DNA of 52,779 bases. Origin: Actinomycetota bacterium (lineage in GTDB: Bacteria; Actinomycetota; Acidimicrobiia; Acidimicrobiales; Ilumatobacteraceae). Shown here in pieces: positions 35,293 to 42,882 of this stretch (position 1 is its first letter; each line of letters starts with the position of its first letter). The stretch lies in assembly GCA_017856115.1 (NCBI GenBank), contig JAFMFM010000009.1, positions 1 to 52,779 on the forward strand, read 5' to 3'. The notes beneath the pieces are model-generated. The model saw nothing but the letters and a program-made list of their open reading frames with translations. It was not told the origin of the DNA and searched no databases. The position numbers and the translations under genes were made by a program.

Positions 35293-35721
35293 ATGGCAGC
35301 ACCAATTGGTCCGTACACACCGGTCGTTCGCGCCGGAGACTGGGTGATCGTTTCCGGTCAACTCGGCTTGCGCGATGGAAACATCGTGGAGGGCGGAGTG
35401 AAGGCACAAACCACCCAAGCGATCGCCAACCTGAAGATGCAGTTGGAGAGTGTCGGGGCATCGTTGCGTGACGTGTCGAAAACCCTGTGCTTTCTCACCG
35501 ACATGGATACGTTCCCTACGTTCAACGAGGCCTACGTGGCGGGGTTCGGCGCCCACCGCCCCGCGCGCAGCACCATCGGCGTTGCATCCCTGCCTGCGCA
35601 GGGCGCGGTGGAGATCGAGGCGTGGGCGTACGTTCCCGTTCGCCCATCGCGTCAGTCGGCCAAACCTGCTCGGTCGGCCAAGTCGACGAAGCGGGTCGCG
35701 CCGGCGAAACGGAAGCGATAG
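35293..35721 (+). CDS. ridA: RidA-family imine deaminase with basic tail
   Basis: A 142-residue RidA/YjgF protein, which hydrolyses reactive enamine/imine intermediates. Conserved: GPYTPVVRAGDWVIVSGQ, the substrate Arg in PARSTIGV and VEIEAWAYVP. After the normal end (about residue 118) an Arg/Lys/Ser/Ala tail of about 24 residues is added. ATG 35293 is favoured by TAACCT 7 bases upstream. It leads an operon with a small membrane protein, a deaminase and an exporter. Confidence 0.92.
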   Translation: MAAPIGPYTPVVRAGDWVIVSGQLGLRDGNIVEGGVKAQTTQAIANLKMQLESVGASLRDVSKTLCFLTDMDTFPTFNEAYVAGFGAHRPARSTIGVASLPAQGAVEIEAWAYVPVRPSRQSAKPARSAKSTKRVAPAKRKR

Positions 35722-35725
35722 CACC

Positions 35726-35881
35726 GTGATTGGTGCAGTCATCCTCGTCGTGGTTCTCCTGGTATTTCCGGTCGTGGTCGGATTGGGTACCGCGATGATC
35801 GCCGCCGTCCTCGGTGAGTCGCTCCACCGAGATGCTCGTGTGCGCAACGAAACGAGCGAACTGCTCGAGCTCAACACCTGA
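35726..35881 (+). CDS. small membrane protein (51 residues)
   Basis: GTG start 4 bases after ridA, ending at TGA 35881. A hydrophobic helix spans about residues 2-30 (VILVVVLLVFPVVVG), followed by a charged helix (HRDARVRNETSELLEL). Its stop codon overlaps the probable CTG start of the next gene, so it looks translationally coupled. No family recognised. Confidence 0.65.
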   Translation: MIGAVILVVVLLVFPVVVGLGTAMIAAVLGESLHRDARVRNETSELLELNT

Positions 35882-37260
35882 GCACTGCGCCGCCAGCGTC
35901 TGCCGATCTCGTCGTTCATTCGGCGAGGTTGCTCGCCACGATGGATGATGAGCGACGCGAACTAACCGATGGCTGGGTGGCCCTCACCAACGGTGTGGTG
36001 AGTGCCGTCGGAAGTGGACTGCCACCAGCGGCACGTGAACGAATCGACGCTTCAGGTTGCTTGGTGACGCCGGGACTCATCAACGTACACCACCACTTGT
36101 ACCAGAACCTCACACGTGCCTACGGTCCGATGACCAACTCGGCATTGTTCGGTTGGCTGCGAACGCTCTACCCCATGTGGAGTCTGCTCGACGAGGAGTC
36201 GGCACACGTTTCGGCGTGGGTGGGATTGGCGGAACTTGCCTTGGCTGGTTGCACGACGTCATCGGATCACTTGTATCTGCACCCACGGGGTGGCGGTGAC
36301 CTGTTGTCTGCGGAGATCGACGCGGCACGGGACATCGGTATGCGATTCCATCCCACCTACGGATCGATGTCGCTCTCCGAGAAGGATGGCGGACTTCCTC
36401 CGGACGACGTGGTGCAGGACCACGACGAGATCCTGGCGGCAAGCGAGCGGGCGGTGAAGCAACACCACGATCGATCACGCGGAGCGATGGTTCGTGTCGC
36501 GCTGGCTCCCTGTTCTCCGTTCAGCGTTACGAAACAGCTCATGATCGACTCGGCGAACCTGGCGGATCGACTCGACGTGCGACTGCACACGCACTTTGCG
36601 GAGAACGACGAGGACGATGCGTACTCACTCGCGACGTTCGGTTGCCGCCCCACCCAGTACCTCGACGATGTCGGTTGGCTCCACGATCGAGTCTGGTTGG
36701 CGCACTGCGTGAAGCCCGACGATGACGAGGTTCGCCGTCTCGGTGACGCCCGAGTTGGTGTTGCCCACTGCCCGAGCAGCAACCTGATCCTCGCGTCGGG
36801 CATCGCACCGGTGGTGAAGTTGCGAACTGCAGGTGTTCACGTTGGCCTCGGAGTCGATGGCTCGTCGTCGGCGGATGCTGCTTCGCTGTGGCTCGAGGCC
36901 CGTCAAGCGATGCTGCTTGCCAAACTCGTGAGTGGTGCCGACGCTGGCACGGCACGCATGGCGTTGGAGATGGCCACACGAGGTGGCGCCGGTTGCCTCG
37001 GTCGTCTGGGTGAGATCGGTGAGTTGAGCGTCGGAAGCATGGGTGACGTGGTGGTGTGGTCGTTGGATGGTCCGCAATTCGCCGGCGTCGTGGACGACCC
37101 GATCGAGGGCTGGCTACGGTGTGGGCCCGCTGCGGCTCGGCACACCATCGTGAATGGTCGCGTCGTGGTCCGGGACCATCGGTTGGTAAGCAGCAGGATC
37201 GACGCGATGCTCGGCGATCATGCACGACTTGCCAGGCGAATGCAATCAGCCGTGCAATGA
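35878..37260 (+). CDS. amidohydrolase, 8-oxoguanine/guanine-deaminase-like
   Basis: A metal-dependent deaminase of the amidohydrolase superfamily. Metal ligands are visible in PGLINVHHHLYQNLTR, HTHFAEN, LAHCVKP and GLGVDGSSSADAA, closest in pattern to 8-oxoguanine deaminase and triazine hydrolases. In-frame TTG 35929 and ATG 35941 would cut the first beta strand. The codons before them read ADLVVHSARLLATM, the expected N-terminus. No ATG/GTG/TTG lies upstream, but CTG 35878 overlaps the previous stop as CTGA and would give M-STAPPASADLVVH. That start is inferred (461 residues including Met1). Confidence 0.85.
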   Translation: MSTAPPASADLVVHSARLLATMDDERRELTDGWVALTNGVVSAVGSGLPPAARERIDASGCLVTPGLINVHHHLYQNLTRAYGPMTNSALFGWLRTLYPMWSLLDEESAHVSAWVGLAELALAGCTTSSDHLYLHPRGGGDLLSAEIDAARDIGMRFHPTYGSMSLSEKDGGLPPDDVVQDHDEILAASERAVKQHHDRSRGAMVRVALAPCSPFSVTKQLMIDSANLADRLDVRLHTHFAENDEDDAYSLATFGCRPTQYLDDVGWLHDRVWLAHCVKPDDDEVRRLGDARVGVAHCPSSNLILASGIAPVVKLRTAGVHVGLGVDGSSSADAASLWLEARQAMLLAKLVSGADAGTARMALEMATRGGAGCLGRLGEIGELSVGSMGDVVVWSLDGPQFAGVVDDPIEGWLRCGPAAARHTIVNGRVVVRDHRLVSSRIDAMLGDHARLARRMQSAVQ

Positions 37261-37270
37261 CGGTTGAACG

Positions 37271-37843
37271 ATGATCGCCGACCTTCTCACTGCGTTCGGG
37301 GTCGTCTTTCTGGCCGAGTTACCGGACAAGACCATGTTCGCAACGCTGTTGCTGTCCACTCGATTCACGCACAAATCTGCCGTGTGGTGCGGGGTGACGA
37401 CCGCATACACCTTTCACGTCGTGGTCGCCACACTTCTCGGTGGTCTGCTTGCGCGCTTTCCGGAGGATCCCGTTCGATACGGCGTAGGAGTGTTGTTTGT
37501 GGCGGTAGGTACGTACCTCGCATGGGAGTCGTGGCGAAAGGATGATTCGCATCACGACGCCGTGCCCGAACCGCCTCGCTCGTGGGGTTCGGTCTATGCA
37601 GTTTCCGTCGCAACGGTGGGACTGGCGGAATTTGCCGACATCACGCAGTTGGCAACCGCAAGTTTGTCCGCCACCAGCGACAGACCCTGGGCGGTAGCCG
37701 TCGGTGCGGCAAGCGCACTCGCGCTGGTCTCGGGTCTGGCAGTGCTCGTGGGATCGGCGTTGACCCGACGACTCAACCTGAAACTCATTCAGCGAGTCGC
37801 CGGGGTGTTCTTCGTGTTGATCGGCGTCGCCACGCTTATCTGA
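37271..37843 (+). CDS. TMEM165/GDT1 (UPF0016) family cation exporter
   Basis: A 190-residue membrane protein with six predicted helices in two homologous halves. The family's E-x-G-D-K/R-T motifs appear as AELPDKT (first half) and AEFADIT (second half). Relatives export Mn2+ or exchange Ca2+/H+. The second motif departs from consensus (Ile for Lys/Arg), so the ion is uncertain. It lies 10 bases after the deaminase gene and is convergent with the GlnR-like gene. Confidence 0.85.
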   Translation: MIADLLTAFGVVFLAELPDKTMFATLLLSTRFTHKSAVWCGVTTAYTFHVVVATLLGGLLARFPEDPVRYGVGVLFVAVGTYLAWESWRKDDSHHDAVPEPPRSWGSVYAVSVATVGLAEFADITQLATASLSATSDRPWAVAVGAASALALVSGLAVLVGSALTRRLNLKLIQRVAGVFFVLIGVATLI

Positions 37844-37846
37844 CGT

Positions 37847-38536
37847 TCACCCCGACCACTTCGAAGCACCGAATCGGTAGCCCACGCTCCGCACGGTTTC
37901 GATGAGGTGTGCGTGCTCTTCGCCCAATTTGGCGCGCAAACGTCGAACGTGAACGTCCACGGTTCGCGCACCGCCGAAGTACTCATAGCCCCACACTTCG
38001 GAGAGCAGAACCTCGCGGGAAAAGGCTCGGCCGGGATTCTGCACGAAGTACTTGAGCAACTCGTACTCCATGTACGTGAGATCCAGCGGCCTTCCGCCGA
38101 AGGTGGCTTGGTACGTTTCAAGGTTGAGCCGTAGTCCCGCATGCTCCACCACCGACGATGACGGTGCCGTGAGTTCGTTGTAGAACATGTGGCGGAGCCG
38201 CGCTTCTAGCTCGCGCGGATGAAACGGAGTCAGAAGGAAGTCATCGAAGAGATTCTCCCGTATCTCCAGGTCGCCGATCTGGGCCCCGGTGATCATCACG
38301 AGGATGCGGCGAACGGGTTGATCGAGCCTGCGAAGTGCACGACACATCGCCCAGCCGCCGTCGGGGTCGTCGTCGCAAGACACGATGGCACCCATCCAGC
38401 CGTCACTCGGCTGCAGGCGATTCATCACCTCCGGCGTTGCAACACCCTTCCAGGAGTATCCCGAGAGGTCGAGTGTGCGAGCCAGCTCCACGCTCGGGGT
38501 GTCGGGGTATACGGCGAGCATCCCGGCGGAGGTCAT
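37847..38536 (-). CDS. GlnR-like OmpR-family nitrogen regulator
   Basis: A 229-residue regulator. The C-terminal winged helix (DLTYMEYELLKY, EVWGYEYFGGARTVDVHVRRLRAKLG, VRSVGYRFG) closely follows actinobacterial GlnR. The receiver-like N-terminus lacks a standard acidic pocket, also as in GlnR, which works unphosphorylated. Its ATG overlaps the glutamine synthetase stop (ATGA), so the regulator and its likely target enzyme are co-translated. Orthology to GlnR is inferred from pattern and context. Confidence 0.85.
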   Translation of the reverse strand: MTSAGMLAVYPDTPSVELARTLDLSGYSWKGVATPEVMNRLQPSDGWMGAIVSCDDDPDGGWAMCRALRRLDQPVRRILVMITGAQIGDLEIRENLFDDFLLTPFHPRELEARLRHMFYNELTAPSSSVVEHAGLRLNLETYQATFGGRPLDLTYMEYELLKYFVQNPGRAFSREVLLSEVWGYEYFGGARTVDVHVRRLRAKLGEEHAHLIETVRSVGYRFGASKWSG

Positions 38537-39870
38537 AGGGATCGCAGGTAGGTGTCGATTTCGAATTGTGATACGTGCGTTTTGTACCTGCGCCATTCGG
38601 CGCGCTTGTTGCGCAGGAACCACTCGAAGATGTGTTCACCGAGGGCTTCGGCCACCAGCGATGAGGACTCCATCATCTTCAGCGCATCGTTGAGCGACTG
38701 CGGAAGTTGTTCGATGCCCAGTTTGGTGAGAGCGGCGTCGCCCATCTCGAACAGATTGGCGTCGGATTCCATCGGCAGCTCGTAGCCCTGCTCGACTCCG
38801 CGCAGACCTGCCGCGAGAATGACCGAGAAGGCAAGGTACGGGTTGCACGCCGGGTCGGGCGAGCGAAGTTCGATTCGCGTGGCAAGTTCGTTGCCACGCT
38901 TGGGCACGGGTACTCGAATGAGACCGCTTCGATTGTTGCGCGCCCACGAAACGTGTACCGGCGCTTCGAAACCCGGTACGAGTCGCTTGTAGCTGTTGAC
39001 CGTCTGATTGGTGACGGCTGCGATTTCCCCGGCGTGCCGCAACAGCCCCGCCATGAACGACTTTGCCGTGTCGCTCAAATTGTACGGATCGTCCTCGGAA
39101 TGGAATGCGTTGACGTCGTCCTTGAACAACGACAAATGCAGGTGCATTCCTGAGCCTTGCACGGACTCCAACGGTTTCGGCATGAAGGTGGCGTGCACGT
39201 TGCGCATCGCAGCGATTTCCTTCACCACGAAGCGAAAGGTCATCACGCTGTCGGCCATGGTGAGTGCATCGGTGTGTCGCAGGTCGATTTCGTGCTGACT
39301 CGGAGAGTCCTCATGGAAGCTGTATTCCACGGGAATGCTCATGGTCTCGAGTGTGCGGATGGTTTCCTTGCGCAGTGCGCTCGTGATGTCGGTGGTGGTG
39401 AGGTCGAAGAATCCGCCATGATCGAGCGGCACCGGACGACCATCGCTGGCGCCAGGTGCGAAGTAGAAGTATTCGATGTCCGGCGCGACGTAGAACACGA
39501 AGCCTTGGCGACGTGCCGCATCGAGGTTGCGTCGTAGTACTTGACGCGGGTCGCCGTCGAACGGGGTTCCGTCGAGTTGTGCGATGTCGCAGAACACCCT
39601 GGCTTCGGCGGACTTGGAATCCACCCAGGGCAGTACTTCGAAGGTATTGGGATCGGGGAGTGCGAGGACGTCGGCTTCCTGAACGCGACCGTAGCCGTCG
39701 ATGGACGAGCCGTCGAAGCTCATACCGTCGTTGAGGGCATTCTCCATCTCCGCCGGGCTGATGGCGAAACTCTTGAGATTGCCGAGCACGTCGGTAAACC
39801 ACAATCGCACCAGACGGATTCCCCGCTCTTCCACCGTGCGAAGCACGTAGTCGCGCTGGGCGTCACGCAT
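38533..39870 (-). CDS. glnA: glutamine synthetase, type I
   Basis: A type I glutamine synthetase of 445 residues (shorter than GSI-beta, so probably the GSI-alpha or GlnA-like class), forming glutamine from glutamate, ammonia and ATP. Visible: DGSSIDGYGRVQEAD, the metal/ATP region HEDSPSQHEID, GSGMHLHLSL, VPGFEAPVHVSWARNNRSGLIR-type residues and the C-terminal NPYLAFS. The adenylylation loop of GSI-beta (NLYDLP) is not evident. ATG 39870 is chosen because GAAGGG lies 9 bases upstream; that tract abuts the alternative ATG 39879. Confidence 0.93.
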   Translation of the reverse strand: MRDAQRDYVLRTVEERGIRLVRLWFTDVLGNLKSFAISPAEMENALNDGMSFDGSSIDGYGRVQEADVLALPDPNTFEVLPWVDSKSAEARVFCDIAQLDGTPFDGDPRQVLRRNLDAARRQGFVFYVAPDIEYFYFAPGASDGRPVPLDHGGFFDLTTTDITSALRKETIRTLETMSIPVEYSFHEDSPSQHEIDLRHTDALTMADSVMTFRFVVKEIAAMRNVHATFMPKPLESVQGSGMHLHLSLFKDDVNAFHSEDDPYNLSDTAKSFMAGLLRHAGEIAAVTNQTVNSYKRLVPGFEAPVHVSWARNNRSGLIRVPVPKRGNELATRIELRSPDPACNPYLAFSVILAAGLRGVEQGYELPMESDANLFEMGDAALTKLGIEQLPQSLNDALKMMESSSLVAEALGEHIFEWFLRNKRAEWRRYKTHVSQFEIDTYLRSL

Positions 39871-39879
39871 GTCGGGCAT

Positions 39880-39885
39880 CCCTTC
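39880..39885 (-). promoter_or_regulatory. Shine-Dalgarno deciding the glnA start
   Basis: GAAGGG on the minus strand, 9 bases before ATG 39870 and directly touching ATG 39879. The nearer start therefore could not use it. Confidence 0.6.
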
Positions 39886-39917
39886 AGTCAACCGTCGCAC
39901 AGGCGACGTTCACCCGA

Positions 39918-39957
39918 CGGGGCGCATGCCGCCGAGCGTGCGGCAACATGCGCCCCG
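39918..39957 (-). terminator. long hairpin between the two glutamine synthetases
   Basis: CGGGGCGCATG (39918-39928) pairs perfectly with CATGCGCCCCG (39947-39957). An inner CCGC/GCGG stem adds four pairs. It lies 5 bases after the glnII stop on the minus strand and lacks a T run. It could end or stabilise the glnII mRNA, or attenuate read-through into glnA. Confidence 0.5.
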
Positions 39958-39962
39958 GTGGG

Positions 39963-41021
39963 TTATTTGCGACCCTTCTTCTTCGCCTTCGGCTTGCTCT
40001 TGGTGGACGGCACCTTTTCCTGTGCGCACACCGTTTCCAACAGCAATCGCGTTACGACGTAGGGATCCATGTTCGCATTCGGTCGGCGATCCTCGGCGTA
40101 GCCCTTGCGATCCTTGGCAACCTGCCATGGAATTCGGATCGATGCGCCGCGATTGGAGACGCCGTAACTGAACTGGTTCCAGGGGGCGGTTTCGTGCTTG
40201 CCCGTGAGACGGCTCTGGATGTCGTGACCGTAATTGTTCACGTGTTCCATGACGCGACCACCGATCGCCTTGCAGGCGGCTTCGATGGCCTCGTACGACG
40301 AGCGCATCGCCTTGGTGGAGAAGTTGGTGTGCGCACCCGCTCCGTTCCAGTCGCCCTTCTGGGGCTTGGCATCGAACGACACCACGATGTCGAAGTCTTC
40401 GGCGATGCGATGCAGCAGCCAACGGGCTACGTACAACTGGTCGCTCACGGCGAGGGCATCGAGGGGTCCAACTTGGAACTCCCACTGACCGGGCATCACT
40501 TCGGCGTTGGTACCCGAGATCATGAGTCCGGCATCGAGACATGCCTGAGTGTGAATCTCGATGACATCGCGACCCATGACGCGACCCGCGCCGACGCCGC
40601 AGTAGTACGGACCCTGTGGTCCGGGCTCTCCGTCAACCTCGGGAAACCCGTAGGGCCGACCGTTGAGCCGCATGAACGTGTACTCCTGCTCGATGCCGTA
40701 GATCATTCCGTTCGCCTTGTAGGTAGCAGCAGCTGCTGCACAGGCCGCACGCGTGTTTGTGGGATGCGGTTCACCCGTGCTGGCGAGATACACCTCGCAC
40801 ATCACCAGAATGTTCCGACCCCCACGCAGGGGATCCTTGCACCAGAACACCGGCTTCAACATGCAGTCGGACGACTCGCCCGTTGCCTGCTCCGTTGAGG
40901 AACCATCGAAGCCCCAGATTGGTGGTGTCTTCACCGAGTTGTCGATGATCTTGGTTTTTGAGCGAAGCATCGGCGTTGGTTTGGCACCGTCGATCCAGAT
41001 GTATTCGGCCTGATATGGCAT
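39963..41021 (-). CDS. glnII: glutamine synthetase, eukaryote-like type II
   Basis: A 352-residue GSII, the octameric or decameric eukaryote-type enzyme also found in actinobacteria and rhizobia. Visible: AEYIWIDG, WGFDGSSTEQA, GIEQEYTF, the ATP/metal-binding PGQWEFQVG, and GAGAHTNFST with NRGASIRIP. The C-terminus adds a Lys-rich tail (KSKPKAKKKGRK). A strong ribosome site (GAAAGG, 9 bases upstream) shows translation from a leader, unlike the leaderless pattern of neighbours. It probably serves ammonium assimilation under limitation, as glnII does in streptomycetes. Confidence 0.95.
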   Translation of the reverse strand: MPYQAEYIWIDGAKPTPMLRSKTKIIDNSVKTPPIWGFDGSSTEQATGESSDCMLKPVFWCKDPLRGGRNILVMCEVYLASTGEPHPTNTRAACAAAAATYKANGMIYGIEQEYTFMRLNGRPYGFPEVDGEPGPQGPYYCGVGAGRVMGRDVIEIHTQACLDAGLMISGTNAEVMPGQWEFQVGPLDALAVSDQLYVARWLLHRIAEDFDIVVSFDAKPQKGDWNGAGAHTNFSTKAMRSSYEAIEAACKAIGGRVMEHVNNYGHDIQSRLTGKHETAPWNQFSYGVSNRGASIRIPWQVAKDRKGYAEDRRPNANMDPYVVTRLLLETVCAQEKVPSTKSKPKAKKKGRK

Positions 41022-41142
41022 GGATTGTTTCCTTTCGTGGAACGTGACGTCTCAGTTTCGTACATCTGCGTGACGGGGGCATCATCCGTTTGTTAACGCG
41101 GTGTGAAAATTCCGCCGGAAGTGCGCTCAGTAGCCTGATTTC
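41022..41142. promoter_or_regulatory. divergent glnII-nadE control region
   Basis: For nadE, TAGCCT (41131-41136) lies 6 bases before GTG 41143. For glnII, GAAAGG (41036-41031) is the ribosome site. Upstream, on its strand, GAAAC (41059-41055), six bases, then GTCAC (41048-41044) resemble the alternating GAAAC/GTnAC half-sites of GlnR operators. Only two of the four half-sites fit well. GTTAAC at 41092-41097 is a short palindrome. Confidence 0.45.
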
Positions 41143-42882
41143 GTGGCAAAAACTGCTGCTTCACCCGTGTTGCGGGTGGGTCTTGCCCAGATCAATCCCC
41201 GAGTTGGCGACCTTGCCTACAACGTCGGCAAGGTGGAGGAGTTCTTGGCACGAGCCGAACACGCGGGATGCGACCTCGTGGCGTTTCCGGAACTGACACT
41301 CTCGGGATACCCACCGGAGGACTTGGTACTGAAGGCCGGGTTCGTTGCCGACAATCGTGCGGCGCTGGAGAAGGTTGCTGCGCGAAGCGGTGGTTGCGCC
41401 GTGATCGTCGGGTTCGTGGACGTGGCGAACGACGAGCCGATCGAACGATCGAGCGCCAAACCACCGAGGTTGTTCAACGCCGCAGCCGTCTGTGCGAACG
41501 GATCGGTCGTCGGTGTGTATCACAAGCAGTTATTGCCGAACTATTCGGTCTTCGACGAGGCACGATACTTCGCGGCTGGTCACGACGATGTCACGTTGTA
41601 CGACATCGCCGGCGTCGCTGTGTCGCTCAGCATTTGTGAGGACGTCTGGATCGCCGACGGGCCCGTGTCGAGGCAACGTGCCGCGGGCAGCCAGTTGTGT
41701 GTGAACATCAACGGCTCTCCATTCGACCGTGCCAAGAGTGGTGTACGTGAACGAACGATCATCAAGCGGGTAGAGGAAACTGGTCTTCCCATCGCCTATG
41801 TGAACCAGGTATGCGGGCAGGACGAACTCGTTTTTGACGGTGGGTCGTTGTTGGTGGATGCAACGGGCACGGTGGTTGCTCGAGCCGACCACTTCGCCGA
41901 GGAGTTGGTGGTGGTGGATGTCGCCGTTCCCGAACCAAGGGTGAGCCGTTCGAAACCCGTCGCTCAGTCGAAGTTCGTCACTCGTGCCGGCGCACGAACC
42001 GACGTGGTGTCCACCCGTCTCGCACCAGTCGCCGACGAGCACGATGGAATCCTCTCGGCACTCGCCCTTGGCACGCGGGATTACGTGCACAAGAACGGTT
42101 TCACCGACGTGGTACTCGGTTTGTCGGGCGGAATCGACTCCGCACTCGTGGCCGCGATTGCCGTCGACGCCCTCGGCGCCGAGCACGTGCACGGGGTATC
42201 GATGCCCTCGCGGTATTCGAGTGAAGGGTCGCAAACCGACGCAGCCGTACTTGCAGGCAACCTTGGAATCGACTTGTTGCGCATTCCCATCGAGCCGGCC
42301 TTTGCTGCGTATCTGGAGATGACGGCCGAGACGTTTGGTGGTCGTGAGGCCGACCTCACCGAGGAGAACTTACAGAGCCGCGTGCGCGGCACCACACTCA
42401 TGGCACTCTCCAACAAGTTCGGTTGGATGGTATTGACGACGGGCAACAAGAGCGAACTTGCGGTGGGATACTTCACCCTGTACGGCGATTCGGTCGGCGG
42501 ATTCGCCGTCATCAAGGACATCTTCAAGACCGATGTGTACGCACTGAGCAGGCGAGTGAACGATCGCGCTGGTCGAGAGATCGTTCCCGAATCGACGCTC
42601 ACCAAGCCACCGTCCGCCGAGTTGCGCCCCGACCAGCGCGACGATCAGAGCCTGCCGCCGTACGACGTTCTCGATGCCGTGCTGAAGTTGTACGTGGAAG
42701 ACGACCGAACCGCGGCGGAGATCATCGCGCATGGCTTCGATGAGTCGTTGGTTCGACGCATCGTGCGATTGGTGGACAACAACGAGTACAAGCGTCGCCA
42801 ACTCCCGCCGGGAGTTCGAGTGACGAGCAAGGCCTTCGGCAAGGACCGCCGACTTCCGATTACGAACGCCTACCGCGGTTGA
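41143..42882 (+). CDS. nadE: glutamine-dependent NAD+ synthetase
   Basis: A 579-residue two-domain enzyme. The N-terminal nitrilase-like glutaminase (about 1-275) has Glu in FPELTLSGYPPEDL, Lys in HKQLLPNY and Cys in LSICEDVWI. The C-terminal synthetase (about 300-579) has the pyrophosphate loop LGLSGGIDSAL and TTGNKSE. Ammonia from glutamine is channelled to amidate nicotinate adenine dinucleotide. Lying opposite glnII, it is a glutamine user beside a glutamine maker. Its 3' end overlaps the convergent MFS gene by 23 bases. Confidence 0.96.
   Translation: MAKTAASPVLRVGLAQINPRVGDLAYNVGKVEEFLARAEHAGCDLVAFPELTLSGYPPEDLVLKAGFVADNRAALEKVAARSGGCAVIVGFVDVANDEPIERSSAKPPRLFNAAAVCANGSVVGVYHKQLLPNYSVFDEARYFAAGHDDVTLYDIAGVAVSLSICEDVWIADGPVSRQRAAGSQLCVNINGSPFDRAKSGVRERTIIKRVEETGLPIAYVNQVCGQDELVFDGGSLLVDATGTVVARADHFAEELVVVDVAVPEPRVSRSKPVAQSKFVTRAGARTDVVSTRLAPVADEHDGILSALALGTRDYVHKNGFTDVVLGLSGGIDSALVAAIAVDALGAEHVHGVSMPSRYSSEGSQTDAAVLAGNLGIDLLRIPIEPAFAAYLEMTAETFGGREADLTEENLQSRVRGTTLMALSNKFGWMVLTTGNKSELAVGYFTLYGDSVGGFAVIKDIFKTDVYALSRRVNDRAGREIVPESTLTKPPSAELRPDQRDDQSLPPYDVLDAVLKLYVEDDRTAAEIIAHGFDESLVRRIVRLVDNNEYKRRQLPPGVRVTSKAFGKDRRLPITNAYRG

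Noticed and set aside
34363-35919. 518-codon minus-strand frame as one large protein
   Set aside because: Only the last 295 codons, from the twin-arginine signal at 35250, look coding; the upstream part lies opposite ridA and its neighbour.
39948-40898. 316-codon plus-strand frame opposite glnII
   Set aside because: Shadow frame; GSII motifs and a strong ribosome site are on the minus strand.
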